64,000 nucleotides of DNA from a bacterium (GTDB lineage Bacteria > Bdellovibrionota_B > Oligoflexia > Silvanigrellales > Silvanigrellaceae): the NCBI GenBank assembly GCA_009918675.1, contig RGDM01000009.1, positions 1 through 64,000 on the forward strand, read 5' to 3'. The notes under the pieces were generated by a model. That model saw only the letters and a program-made list of their open reading frames with translations. It was not told where the DNA came from and made no database searches. Of the stretch, positions 17,591 through 26,662 are shown piece after piece. Both the position numbers and the translations under genes were made by a program. Position 1 is the first letter of the stretch; every line of letters begins with the position of its first letter.

Positions 17591-18505
17591 ATGAACAAGA
17601 GTCTTGCATCCCAGAATGTTTCAGAAGCACATCAACGACGCATTGCTTTTTTCGATTCCGGACAAGGTGGCCTCACCGTCTGGGAGTCGGTGGTCAACAA
17701 ACATCCGACGCTGAACACGATCTACTTGGGCGACAACGCCCGATATCCCTATGGAAATAAGGGCGCAGACACGGTCACTCGCTATGCGAGTGAAGCAATT
17801 CTATTTCTTGCTGCGCAGAACGCAGAACTGATTGTGGTTGCCTGCGGTACGGCCTCCAGCGTTGCAGTAGCCCGACTCAAACAAGTTTTTCGCCTACCGG
17901 TGATTGGAATCGTTGAAGGTTTTTGCGCCGAGGCAGCACAACTCTTTAAGCCCAATCGGCGCGTTGCTGTTCTCGGGACTCGCTTCACTGTTGCCAGCGG
18001 CCGATTTGAAGCAGTGCTGAAAGAATGCGGTGTTGAAAATGTCTGGCAGCGCTCTTGCCCACTCTTCGTTCCACTTGTCGAAGAAGGAGTTTCGAGTGGC
18101 GACATCGCACGTGCAGCGTGTCGCATGTACTTGAGTGACATGCCAAGCGATGTTGATGTGGTGATGCTTGCCTGCACTCACTTCCCCCGCTTTGCTGCGG
18201 TTATTGCAGAAACACTTGGTGAAATTCTGAATCGCACGGTTGTGATTCGTTCGGCCGAAGAGGAAAAGGTTCTTTATAGCTGTCAGTCAGGTCAAGAGCC
18301 CCCACTGATTCTCCTCGACAGTTCTTCGTCCGTTCTTGCTGCAGTCGAATCGTTCCTGGCAGCACACCCGAATCGCAATCAGTTTATGGGTGGCCACAGC
18401 GAACTCTTCTGCACAGATGCACCTGCACGTTTTGCCCAGGTCGCACAAGTCTTTGCCAACACAGCTCTCGCAAATCCTCGCCAGATTTCACTTGGTAGCC
18501 TGTAA
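17591..18505 (+). CDS. murI: Glutamate racemase MurI with an altered first catalytic motif
   Basis: The 304-residue product should interconvert L- and D-glutamate for peptidoglycan synthesis. Family motifs are FDSGQGGLTV (19-30 region), YLGDNARYPYG and the second catalytic cysteine in ACTHFP (Cys195). The first motif, normally CNTAS, reads CGTAS (Cys85-Gly86), so the catalytic Cys is kept but the adjacent Asn that usually contacts the substrate is Gly. Length is slightly above the usual 265-285. It sits downstream of the HAD hydrolase. No second murI is visible in the window. Confidence 0.92.
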   Translation: MNKSLASQNVSEAHQRRIAFFDSGQGGLTVWESVVNKHPTLNTIYLGDNARYPYGNKGADTVTRYASEAILFLAAQNAELIVVACGTASSVAVARLKQVFRLPVIGIVEGFCAEAAQLFKPNRRVAVLGTRFTVASGRFEAVLKECGVENVWQRSCPLFVPLVEEGVSSGDIARAACRMYLSDMPSDVDVVMLACTHFPRFAAVIAETLGEILNRTVVIRSAEEEKVLYSCQSGQEPPLILLDSSSSVLAAVESFLAAHPNRNQFMGGHSELFCTDAPARFAQVAQVFANTALANPRQISLGSL

Positions 18506-18522
18506 TTTCGTCAACAATCACC

Positions 18523-18551
18523 ACCACGTCGGCAGTCTTTGCCGACGTGGT
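18523..18551 (+). other. Perfect 12-bp hairpin between murI and the cyclase-like gene
   Basis: The arms 18523-18534 and 18540-18551 are fully complementary and close a 5-base loop. No T-tract follows, so it is either an inefficient terminator of the HAD-murI unit or a structured leader element of the next gene, about 110 bases before its start. Confidence 0.6.
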
Positions 18552-18662
18552 AACTCGACCTGCAGCCGATCCCTTCTTCGAACGATCATTGCTCCTAGAG
18601 CCGTGTGCTTGCTTTTGGGATCATTGGTCAACCGAGCAGTGCTTGATGCGAAGGATGAATTC

Positions 18663-21257
18663 ATGACAGCGAACGATTTATATTCAGCTGCGGCAAGCAA
18701 ACTGAAAGAAGTATGGCGAGTTGTGCGTTCGCAATCACAGCAAATCATGGCAGTTACGGCAGTCGCAATCGTTGCGAGTTTTTATGCTGGATTCGCACTA
18801 CAACGACAAACCAAACCTTCGCATAACGAGCAGCAGCTCGAAGAGCGCGGCTCAACACACCTGCGCCTGACGGATTGGGTTGCAGAATTTTACAGCTGCC
18901 CAAAAGACAGTATTGAAGGTCAATGCAAGCGTGTTCTGAAAAAACTATCGAATGGAACTTATCAAGTCGCATCTGAACGACTTCCTCTCGGAAGAGGACA
19001 ATTTGTTTCCAGCAGTCAATTCAGCGCGAACCCAACCCACGTGCGCTTGAGTCGACGCATCACCGACGAAGAAGCAAAAGAAATAAACAAGAAATGGCCA
19101 AAGGAAAAACCTATTTTAGCTCTCGCCGGACAACCCGTCTGTGAAGGCGGAAAGTGCAGCAAAGAAGATATTATCGCACCTTTGGCTCGATTTTCTTTAG
19201 CTGACAAATCCTGGGTCCAGTTTGACTCTCACATCGCAAGCAATGGACAATACGGACCGCAGAATCTTCCACCACTTCTCGTTGCGCAAAACAAGGCCCA
19301 TCAAATTTTTTCTACGAAAAGTAACTTTCAACGCGGGCTGTTCTTTGAACTCGGTCTCGCAATGCTTGCACCTTTGTTTGCTCTGGCACTGACCTTCTGG
19401 GCCGGACAGCCGCCAATCTATGTTGCGCTGACTCAACTCCTTGCCGCACGTGCCGTTTGGACATTATCTACGACCGACACCTTTGCTCAACAATCGGTGA
19501 TGTGGAGCGTGCTTTCGTTGCGTAGCAGCTATGCCCTTGCCGCTTTTTTCACGGGCTGGGTTGTTGCTGCGACAGCGAATTTCCTCAGTGAAGTCTGGAG
19601 CAAAACTCAACTCAAACGGCGCGGATTCGTGTCTACATGGGCAGTCACTTCGCTCGTTGTGCTGTCGGCCACCTACCTCATTCCGGCAGGCGGCACATCG
19701 GCGATTGTGTTTATGCGGGCAATTGAATCTGCGATTCTCGTTTTGGCCGGATGCTTTTGCCTCATGTCATACGTCGCTTCAACCCAACTCGCTTGGAATG
19801 GGCGTATCGCCGAGTTCATCCGCGACTTTACGCAGGGCGAAGAATCACCGCGCTGGCGGAATCAAATTAAGGCTCTCACCTGCAGTTTTTTTGCCGGAGG
19901 CGTTGTCGGGCTTTGGTTAACCGTTGAAGCAAGCAATTCGATTTTCGTTATTAACTGGGCCGCTGTGATTATTCCGATTTGCTTGACAGTTGTTCTCATG
20001 TACTCAAGGCCTCAGCTGACATCTGCGGATCTTCAAGTTCAAAAAGATCACCTTCAGCAACAAGAACTTCTTGTTAAATTGATGTCCCAGCTCGGAACCT
20101 GCAAGCACCGCACTCAGGCGATCAGCTTGGTTGTGAATTTCTGCAATCGTGAGCTTCCCAAGCTTGGTTTTGAGGCTCCACAATTTGTTGAACATCAGCC
20201 CCAATCAACAACATCAGAAAATACCCCGGAATTCGAAGTGATGATTGACAGCCCAGTGCGCGGTCCTCACCAAACATTTGGCTGGATTATTGCTCGCGCT
20301 CGCAAGCGCAGCGAAACCACCGCGATGGGCGAAAGAATTATTGAAGCGCTAACCTCTGTGTTAGCTCAACAACTCGACATTCTGATTCGTAACTCACTGC
20401 TCGAAAGCGAAGTGAGTTCCGCTCAGAAATTTGTCCCGCGCGATCTTATTCGAGTGTTTGGCATCAACAACATCTCTAGCCTTGATGCGAACCATGAACA
20501 TGCTTTCGCAGGAACAATAGTGAATGTGGTCATGAAAAATTCAGCCACGCGCGGCCGCGATGCTGAACAACTCCCCGATCGCGCGATCGTTTTAGAGCTA
20601 ACGCAATTGTTCACCAAAGCCGCAAACGATCTGGGTGGATATATTTTTGCTCAGGACGGTCTTCGTTGGAGCCTTGTCTTCCGCGACACCTCGCACTCTG
20701 CCTTGCGCTGGATTGAGGCAACACAGATCGCGATGCGCAATTGGAACCAACACCGTCAAAGCCTAAGTATGAGTCTGCACGAGTGCAGCTTCGGTGCTCA
20801 CTCAGGCCATTTCGCCCTTCGCTTCTCCGAGAGCTCGGGAGTGTTGCGTCCATGGATCATTGGCGACATGCAAAACATCTCTGCGACGCTCGCTGAAGTT
20901 GCAGCAGACTACTGCGCAACGACCCTCTTGAGTTTGGATTACCTAAATGCCTTAACCGGAAACAAAGCAGCAAACACATTGCCTGATGGGATTCGCCCAC
21001 TTGATCGGGTTTGGAACAAAAATAAAACCGCAACCGTCGACGTTTTTGAATTCTTTGGTGGCGACTCAGACCTCCGTCGTGCCGCGAAACAACGCAGTGT
21101 CGAGCTGTTTGCGCAGGGAGTTCGCCTCTATTTAACTGGCTATTTTGATGGCGCGAAGTCGATTATGAGCCAGATCTTCGAAAATGACCCCAACGATAAA
21201 GCGGCTCAGCGCTTGCTCGCAATCCTCTCTCAAGGCGAAGACCTTAAAGCTGCCTAA
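18663..21257 (+). CDS. Polytopic membrane protein with a degenerate class III cyclase domain
   Basis: The 864-residue product has a first membrane helix (about 29-47), a roughly 170-residue extracytoplasmic domain with two Cys pairs, then a block of about seven helices and a cytoplasmic half. Residues from about 588 resemble a class III adenylate/guanylate cyclase: KFVPRDLIRVFG matches the usual linker entry, GDMQNISATLAEVA (from about 734) matches the GD.vN..aRL motif, and LDRVWNKNKTATVDVFEFF matches the domain end. The metal-binding Asp segment (VLFsDIRgFT) is replaced by GTIVNVVMKN, so catalysis is unlikely. A TPR-like tail ends the protein. ATG at 18663 has AAGGA 7 bases upstream. Confidence 0.8.
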   Translation: MTANDLYSAAASKLKEVWRVVRSQSQQIMAVTAVAIVASFYAGFALQRQTKPSHNEQQLEERGSTHLRLTDWVAEFYSCPKDSIEGQCKRVLKKLSNGTYQVASERLPLGRGQFVSSSQFSANPTHVRLSRRITDEEAKEINKKWPKEKPILALAGQPVCEGGKCSKEDIIAPLARFSLADKSWVQFDSHIASNGQYGPQNLPPLLVAQNKAHQIFSTKSNFQRGLFFELGLAMLAPLFALALTFWAGQPPIYVALTQLLAARAVWTLSTTDTFAQQSVMWSVLSLRSSYALAAFFTGWVVAATANFLSEVWSKTQLKRRGFVSTWAVTSLVVLSATYLIPAGGTSAIVFMRAIESAILVLAGCFCLMSYVASTQLAWNGRIAEFIRDFTQGEESPRWRNQIKALTCSFFAGGVVGLWLTVEASNSIFVINWAAVIIPICLTVVLMYSRPQLTSADLQVQKDHLQQQELLVKLMSQLGTCKHRTQAISLVVNFCNRELPKLGFEAPQFVEHQPQSTTSENTPEFEVMIDSPVRGPHQTFGWIIARARKRSETTAMGERIIEALTSVLAQQLDILIRNSLLESEVSSAQKFVPRDLIRVFGINNISSLDANHEHAFAGTIVNVVMKNSATRGRDAEQLPDRAIVLELTQLFTKAANDLGGYIFAQDGLRWSLVFRDTSHSALRWIEATQIAMRNWNQHRQSLSMSLHECSFGAHSGHFALRFSESSGVLRPWIIGDMQNISATLAEVAADYCATTLLSLDYLNALTGNKAANTLPDGIRPLDRVWNKNKTATVDVFEFFGGDSDLRRAAKQRSVELFAQGVRLYLTGYFDGAKSIMSQIFENDPNDKAAQRLLAILSQGEDLKAA

Positions 21258-21326
21258 TTTTCGCGTTTGAGGGATGACCGAGTGCGGCCGCCCGCGTTGC
21301 CCCACAGTTGTCGAGGCGGCAGAACG

Positions 21327-22379
21327 ATGTTAGGCCGGACTTGTCCTTCGATGAGGCCCGGATCCGCGATGGTTCAGCAACTTTTGTCACTCCACAGAAA
21401 CGAATTTCATTTTCGACACGGCCCGCGTGTCCATGCAATTCTGCAAGGCCCCGTCGCAGCTGAACTCGTTTCCAGCTATTCCTCGCGCGAAACATTACAT
21501 GCGTTTGTTCAGGCCATTGGCCGCGCGTTGCAGGTGCCAAGCGAAAGCGTCACCTTGTACCATGGCGCAGAAGACGCTCTCTTTAAAATCCTGAGCTGGG
21601 CTGCAAGCAAGGGGATGAGTGTTCAGACCACCAGCTGGGGATGGGCCGAATATATGCGGATGATGCAGGGACTTGAACTGAAAGTCCTGCAAACACCTCT
21701 TGTCGCTGAAGACAATGAGTTTCACCACCCCAAAAAGCCATTTGAGGAGGCACTCGCAAATGCCTCTGAGCCTCGTCTAGTGCTGCTCGCCTCGCCAAAC
21801 AACCCGACCGGTCATTCAGTTGAAACTGAAGTCATACTGGGTTTGGCAAATCGCTTCAGGCAGCACACATTTCTGATTGACCGGGTTTACACAGAATTTT
21901 CTCCAGAGATCTTTGCCGCCCTTGCGTCCGCGGAAAACGTTATTACGCTGGGAAGCTTCAGCAAATTCTTTGGACTTCCGGGTCTGCGCTGTGGATTTGC
22001 GATTGGAAATGTTCCCATGGTGCAAAGCATGGCCTTGGGTCCGAGTCCGTGGGCCCTGCAAGTCTGCTCAGCTGCACTCGAAGATATTGAGGTTTATCGG
22101 CTTCTTTGGCAGCAGATGAAAAACACTGCACTTAGCCTAAAAACAATCACAACGCCAACGGGAAAGTTCATCAAAACGACTGCGCCCTTTGTGCTTTTTC
22201 GATGCAATAATGGCTTGAGCAAGACAGCGGTTGAGACCGCCCAGTTGAAGGCAGGAGTCAGAGGCAAGTTGATTGTTGCTGGCGAGGAAATTTACCTGCG
22301 CTGGTCGCTGGGTTCGCCCGAGGCCGAAGAACGCATCAGAAAATGCATTCAGGCACTTGAGAATCCAAACGATTACTGA
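21327..22379 (+). CDS. PLP-dependent class I/II aminotransferase, HisC-like
   Basis: A fold-type I enzyme of about 350 residues resembling histidinol-phosphate aminotransferase or threonine-phosphate decarboxylase. Visible motifs are SPNNPTG, the PLP-ring Asp in IDRVYTEF, the Schiff-base Lys in GSFSKFFG and the Arg in LPGLRCGF. The substrate is not decided by sequence; no his or cob gene is nearby. ATG at 21327 has GAGGCGG 7 bases upstream; an ATG at 21369 would also keep the core. Its last 7 bases overlap the convergent flagellin gene. Confidence 0.85.
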   Translation: MLGRTCPSMRPGSAMVQQLLSLHRNEFHFRHGPRVHAILQGPVAAELVSSYSSRETLHAFVQAIGRALQVPSESVTLYHGAEDALFKILSWAASKGMSVQTTSWGWAEYMRMMQGLELKVLQTPLVAEDNEFHHPKKPFEEALANASEPRLVLLASPNNPTGHSVETEVILGLANRFRQHTFLIDRVYTEFSPEIFAALASAENVITLGSFSKFFGLPGLRCGFAIGNVPMVQSMALGPSPWALQVCSAALEDIEVYRLLWQQMKNTALSLKTITTPTGKFIKTTAPFVLFRCNNGLSKTAVETAQLKAGVRGKLIVAGEEIYLRWSLGSPEAEERIRKCIQALENPNDY

Positions 22380-23215
22380 CGCAAAAGTTCCAAAGCCATT
22401 TTGGGCACCTGGTTCGACTGCGCAAGAACGCTCGTACCAGCCTGCATCAAAATATTGTTACGCGTGAGCTCTGCAGACTCATCCGCAATATCAACGTCCT
22501 TGATTCGGCTGTTGGCCGCACTCAAGTTTTCCACGCTAATACCAATGTTGTTGATTGTTGAAATCAAGCGGTTTTGCATTGCACCAAGGTCACCACGCAA
22601 AGACGAAATATAGTCAAGTGCTGAGTCTACCTTTGCCAAGCTCTTTTGAGCACCTTCTTTATCCGCAATCGACAAGTCAGCGATCCCAATTTTATCGGTA
22701 TTCGCATCTGCTCTGGACGCGTCGTAGCTAATACGGTCGACACCAAGAATATTCTCGCCACCGGTATTCACCTGGATATCAAGTGTTCCGCCGGTTCCAT
22801 CGAGAAGATTCGTTCCGTTGAAATCTGTTCCGTTCGCAATACGGTCAACTTCCGACTTCAACGCTTGGTATTCGTTGTCGAGATACACACGTTCTCTTGG
22901 TCCGATGGTATCTGAAGCGGACTGGACTCCCAATTCGCGCATGCGAACCAAGATATTCTGGACTTCGTTCAAACCACCTTCAGCGACTTGAACCAGCGAG
23001 ATACCATCGTTGGCATTCCGCTGCGCAACTTGTAAGCCGCGAATCTTAGCGCGCAGCTTCTCGCTAATAGCAAGACCCGCGGCATCGTCGCCAGCCTTGT
23101 TAATGCGGTAACCTGACGCCAGTCGCTCCAAGCTCTGGTCCAAGAACCTGCGGGTGTTCCTCAAATGCCGTTGTCCGGTCACCGAGGACGTGTTGGTCAT
23201 AATACGAAAGCCCAT
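22373..23215 (-). CDS. fliC: Flagellin
   Basis: A 280-residue flagellin with the conserved N-terminal D0/D1 helices (SLERLASGYRINKAGDDAAG, then NDGISLVQVAEGGLNE) and C-terminal D1/D0 (SRIKDVDIADESAELTRN, ending MALELLRQ). The variable D2/D3 region is almost absent, giving a short filament subunit. ATG at 23215 follows GGAG after 6 bases. Export is through the flagellar type III apparatus, so there is no signal peptide. No other flagellar structural gene lies in the window. I found no clear sigma-28 or sigma-54 promoter in the 270-base upstream region. Confidence 0.97.
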   Translation of the reverse strand: MGFRIMTNTSSVTGQRHLRNTRRFLDQSLERLASGYRINKAGDDAAGLAISEKLRAKIRGLQVAQRNANDGISLVQVAEGGLNEVQNILVRMRELGVQSASDTIGPRERVYLDNEYQALKSEVDRIANGTDFNGTNLLDGTGGTLDIQVNTGGENILGVDRISYDASRADANTDKIGIADLSIADKEGAQKSLAKVDSALDYISSLRGDLGAMQNRLISTINNIGISVENLSAANSRIKDVDIADESAELTRNNILMQAGTSVLAQSNQVPKMALELLRQ

Positions 23216-23234
23216 AGCCTTCTCCACTTACAAA

Positions 23235-23257
23235 GCCCGTGCAAACGCGATACGGGC
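23235..23257 (-). other. Small hairpin in the flagellin leader
   Basis: GCCCGT at 23235-23240 pairs with ACGGGC at 23252-23257 across an 11-base loop, just upstream of the flagellin ribosome-binding site. It could stabilise the mRNA. The stem is short and the assignment tentative. Confidence 0.3.
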
Positions 23258-23484
23258 CAGTGCTATTCTCAGGCTAACAAAACTTTTTTGAGCATCCCAA
23301 CTCAAACTGTCAAAGTTTTTGGCGGCAAACTTGAACCTAATGCTTGAAAACCTTATTTTACGCACACTCCTCTGCATGCTTGACAAAATCTAAGGGGAGT
23401 TGTTCCTTAGTTGATCGATGCAACGAAAGCTCCCCGACCCCGGTGAAGACCGATTCGGGCAAAACGAAAAAAGGAATTTTCGTC

Positions 23485-24366
23485 ATGAAACGCACCGACG
23501 AGAATCGCTACCCTCAAAGCGCTGAACTTTTCAGATTTTGTAAAGAAGCGTTGAACATCAAGCATGCATTTGAGGTCAAGGTGATTGACCAACATGTAGG
23601 TGCCATTCTCGGCTTCGATCCGGCTGATTGCAGCCATTGGAAAAAGGGCAAAAAAAACATCAAATCACTGGAAACAGTGCGGGCCATTGCTCAGCACCTG
23701 GATCTTGATGAACGTGACGTACTCGACATTATCGCTGGCAGAGCCGACGTTGAGGAGGCTCTTCAAGAATATCGTGGATACGGCCAATCTTCTCTCAATA
23801 CCAGGCAAATTGATGATCTCAAACGCGAATATTTCAAAAACCCAGCGCGCTTCCAAGCGGCTTTAAGCGTTCATACCTTTGAAGAACTCACCGATCTGAA
23901 GCGTGACGTGACGGAAGCACGTGCCGAAGAACTGCTGCTTCGTGCGCGGGTGAATGCCCTTCCGGTCATGCTCCCTGAAGTTCTTGAAGTCCTCGACTCA
24001 TCGCTGCTCGTGACAACCCACGAAAATAAGACTTCGCCGGCTGTCACCTGTGAGAACATCAATGGCCGGACGGTGATAAGCCACCGATCTGGAGACATGA
24101 AACCCTATTTGCGCTTCTTAATAGCTCGCGAAATTGGCCGCCACTTGGTTGTTGGTTTGCAAACGCTTCCCGAGTTGGCTGCGGTTGTCGACGTCAGGTT
24201 GAATATGTTTGCAAGCGCCCTACTGATGCCGACTCCGCTTCTGCAAACAGCTCTGCGCCATGCTGAACCAACCTGCGACCTGGTTGAACAACTCTCGGTT
24301 CTGTTCTGGGTTCCACGTTCTATCGTTGCCACACGCTTGCGCGATTTCATTGTCAGCTCAAACTAA
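23485..24366 (+). CDS. HTH protein with a decayed ImmA/IrrE-like domain
   Basis: The 293-residue product begins with an XRE-like helix-turn-helix region (about residues 12-85). A linker leads to a region that resembles the ImmA/IrrE metallopeptidase family: the helix normally carrying HExxH reads REIGR (Arg215, Glu216, Arg219), followed by the family-typical MFASALLMP (241-249) and a late helix LFWVPRSIVATRL. Both zinc-binding His positions are Arg, so it is probably a non-catalytic regulator or scaffold. AAGGA precedes the ATG at 23485; the frame is open 47 codons further upstream. It is divergent from flagellin. Confidence 0.75.
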   Translation: MKRTDENRYPQSAELFRFCKEALNIKHAFEVKVIDQHVGAILGFDPADCSHWKKGKKNIKSLETVRAIAQHLDLDERDVLDIIAGRADVEEALQEYRGYGQSSLNTRQIDDLKREYFKNPARFQAALSVHTFEELTDLKRDVTEARAEELLLRARVNALPVMLPEVLEVLDSSLLVTTHENKTSPAVTCENINGRTVISHRSGDMKPYLRFLIAREIGRHLVVGLQTLPELAAVVDVRLNMFASALLMPTPLLQTALRHAEPTCDLVEQLSVLFWVPRSIVATRLRDFIVSSN

Positions 24367-24427
24367 TGTATGACTCTCCTGTGAGACTCCTCGACCGCCG
24401 TGGCCGAGGGGCGCAGGAGGTTGCATC

Positions 24428-25324
24428 ATGGAATCCGCACTCGTTTATTTTGCCCTGGGTTTTGGAGCACTCGCGTCGATTGTTGCGCTGGTCATCTTCA
24501 TGAGTCGAGCGCGTCTTCAAGAAAATTTGGCTGCACTGCAGAATAAACTCACTCTCGAGCAGTCTCGGATTGTTGCATTGCAAGAGCGCAGCACTCAACA
24601 AAAACCCAAACAAGAATCCAAGCCTGAGCGCGAAAATAACAAACACTCGGCTGAACTTCTTGAGCTGCGCAAATCAAATGCCCATCTAAAGAACGAAGTT
24701 AAGCAGCTCAAACAGCAGCTGCGCGACACTGAAATGCAAATTCGCGATTTCGACAATCTCAGTGAAGGACAACTATACAAACTTCGCCTTGAAAATGCTG
24801 CTCTCGTTGAGAGAATTAAGGACGTAGAACAAAACTCGCCAGAAAAGAAACGCGCTGCCTCGCTTGAATTGGAAGTAAATAATCTTCGCACGCAGTTGAA
24901 AGATATTCAGCAGGAGTTGAATGGCGCAAATAGCAAACTCAAAAGCGAGCGAACAAGCGCAGAAAAACAGCGCAACGAGCTGCAAAATTTGCAGACCGAA
25001 TTGCGCCAACTTAAAAGCAGATTACCAGACGCTGAAAACTCACCGGCAAAAAACACAACCCCAACCATTGATCCAAAGCAGCTGGCCATTTGGAAAGAGC
25101 GCGCCCTTACGGCTCGCCACATGTATAAAATGATGCGGCAAATGCGGGAACTTTCCGATCTCAAACTCTCAACCTACCAAGAAGCTGTGATTGAAGTTTC
25201 GTCGAAACTTCTGGACCTTAAAGGCGTAACAGTGCCGGACCTTTCTCCACAAGAGAACAAAGCCGATCGGTTGCTTGCCGAAGCCTGGGCACTCATCCAC
25301 CCCGACACTAGCCCTACAGCCTAA
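24428..25324 (+). CDS. Membrane-anchored coiled-coil protein
   Basis: A 298-residue protein with an N-terminal membrane helix (about residues 6-25) followed by a long Gln/Glu/Lys/Leu-rich coiled coil (about 30-205) and a small C-terminal helical domain. The layout, a short N-terminal anchor with a coiled coil projecting into the cytoplasm or periplasm, recalls RmuC- or EzrA-like scaffolds, but no family motif is seen. AGGAGG lies upstream of the ATG. It stands between the HTH gene and an exported-protein gene on the same strand. Confidence 0.75.
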   Translation: MESALVYFALGFGALASIVALVIFMSRARLQENLAALQNKLTLEQSRIVALQERSTQQKPKQESKPERENNKHSAELLELRKSNAHLKNEVKQLKQQLRDTEMQIRDFDNLSEGQLYKLRLENAALVERIKDVEQNSPEKKRAASLELEVNNLRTQLKDIQQELNGANSKLKSERTSAEKQRNELQNLQTELRQLKSRLPDAENSPAKNTTPTIDPKQLAIWKERALTARHMYKMMRQMRELSDLKLSTYQEAVIEVSSKLLDLKGVTVPDLSPQENKADRLLAEAWALIHPDTSPTA

Positions 25325-25429
25325 GGCAAATTTTTCCCAAGCCTCTGTTTCGCCCGAACCGATACCCCCTTTGACGACGTGCGCTCCCAGCTGATCACGG
25401 AGGGACGCCTGAACAAAGGGGTTTTGCGC

Positions 25430-26599
25430 GTGCGCAAAATTGTATGGGCACTGCTCGCTTTGAGCCTCGTGCCACTGAAAATTTCAGCGAACAATGCAGG
25501 CAATAGCAACCTGATTGTTGAAGACAACGCCGCTGCAACAACACCCCCAGCTTCGCGCTGGACAAACCTACTTTTCCTAGAACCCAAAACCATTCGCCCG
25601 AGCCAAAAAACCTTGAAAGCGCGCATTGAAGCTGAAAAAAAGAAGCCAGAAATTGCAGAGCCGATTGTTCTTCGCTTAAAGACAACAGAATTGCGGCCAC
25701 TTCTTGCTCAGCTTGCCTCAGACACAGCATTTCGAAGACTGACCCGCTCAGAAAAGGCAAGCTATAAGCTCCTCCGCAGTTTGGAATCACGGATTGAGAA
25801 AAAAGCATCAGATGCAGTTGATAAAAGTAGCAAGCCGTCAATTGCGCTGCTCACTCTTGAAACTGCCGACCTCAGTTGGCTCGATTTGGACAAACTTTCA
25901 CACGCATTGGTTTATCCAAGCCTCATGCCGTATTTGCCTGTGGATGAGGTACGAGCTCTGCGCAAGAGTGATGAGTCGGTGGTGTCGCGCTGGTCAAACC
26001 ACTTTGCCGGTCGCTTCAAAGAAATCCGTGGGCGTGCAGAGCGCTGGCTTGAAAATAACCCGGGCGCAATGCAGATGCCTCTTGATGAGCTCCTACCCGA
26101 TCACATGAAAAACCTCCTCGGCCGTTATTCGCCCTTCCGCGGACGTAATTGCTTTGCAACGGCCCTGCAATTTGCCGACCCCGGGATTATCCAGGCCAAA
26201 AACATCAACATGGTGAAAGAAGCCGGTCACAGCATTGCACTCATCAACCACGATGAATTTAGCCATGCGCTGTGGCTTGCTTATGACGAATTAACTCCTA
26301 AACAGGCAGCTCTGGGCCTCGAATTTGGCGACGTGATGGCGATTGTCGATGCCCATGATGCAACTTCCTATACATCTTTCAAACACGCTGTTGTGCACAT
26401 CGCCGGCGACATTTATCTGCATAAGCCAAGCAAATCTGCGAGTTCACCAATCGAGTATGTCCGCTGGCGAGAGCTTGTTCAAACCTGGCAACCCATTGTC
26501 AAGCAATTTGACGTTCGCTTCTTTCGCCGCCGCCCTGGCTTTAAAATCAATGAACAAAGCCCTAGCCTAGCCATTGAAAAGATTAGATGGAATCGCTAG
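25430..26599 (+). CDS. Exported protein with a possible Cys/His catalytic site
   Basis: GTG at 25430, with AGGGG 8 bases upstream, gives 389 residues beginning with a short signal peptide (VWALLALSLVPLKISA). After a helical middle region, the C-terminal third contains RNCFATALQF (Cys241) and, about 80 residues later, FKHAVVHIAGDIYLHKPS (His319, His323). This Cys then His-on-strand order is what NlpC/P60 and related papain-like folds show. No Pfam-level match can be claimed. It could be a wall hydrolase or transglutaminase-like enzyme acting outside the cytoplasm, or a non-enzymatic protein. Confidence 0.65.
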   Translation: MRKIVWALLALSLVPLKISANNAGNSNLIVEDNAAATTPPASRWTNLLFLEPKTIRPSQKTLKARIEAEKKKPEIAEPIVLRLKTTELRPLLAQLASDTAFRRLTRSEKASYKLLRSLESRIEKKASDAVDKSSKPSIALLTLETADLSWLDLDKLSHALVYPSLMPYLPVDEVRALRKSDESVVSRWSNHFAGRFKEIRGRAERWLENNPGAMQMPLDELLPDHMKNLLGRYSPFRGRNCFATALQFADPGIIQAKNINMVKEAGHSIALINHDEFSHALWLAYDELTPKQAALGLEFGDVMAIVDAHDATSYTSFKHAVVHIAGDIYLHKPSKSASSPIEYVRWRELVQTWQPIVKQFDVRFFRRRPGFKINEQSPSLAIEKIRWNR

Positions 26600-26662
26600 A
26601 GCAAAACGTTGTCACAAACTCAGCAGTCCTGCGCAAGCGTTGTCGAGTCACAAGGAATCAGC

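Noticed and set aside
18336-18662. 109-codon N-terminal extension of the cyclase-like protein
   Set aside because: It overlaps the murI coding end in another frame and contains the hairpin; the start at 18663 has a proper ribosome site.
23216-23400. Sigma-54 or sigma-28 promoter for flagellin
   Set aside because: TGGCCCG and TTTGCA are present but the GG-to-GC spacing is wrong; a TTGACA has no matching -10; no TAAA-N15-GCCGATAA match was found.
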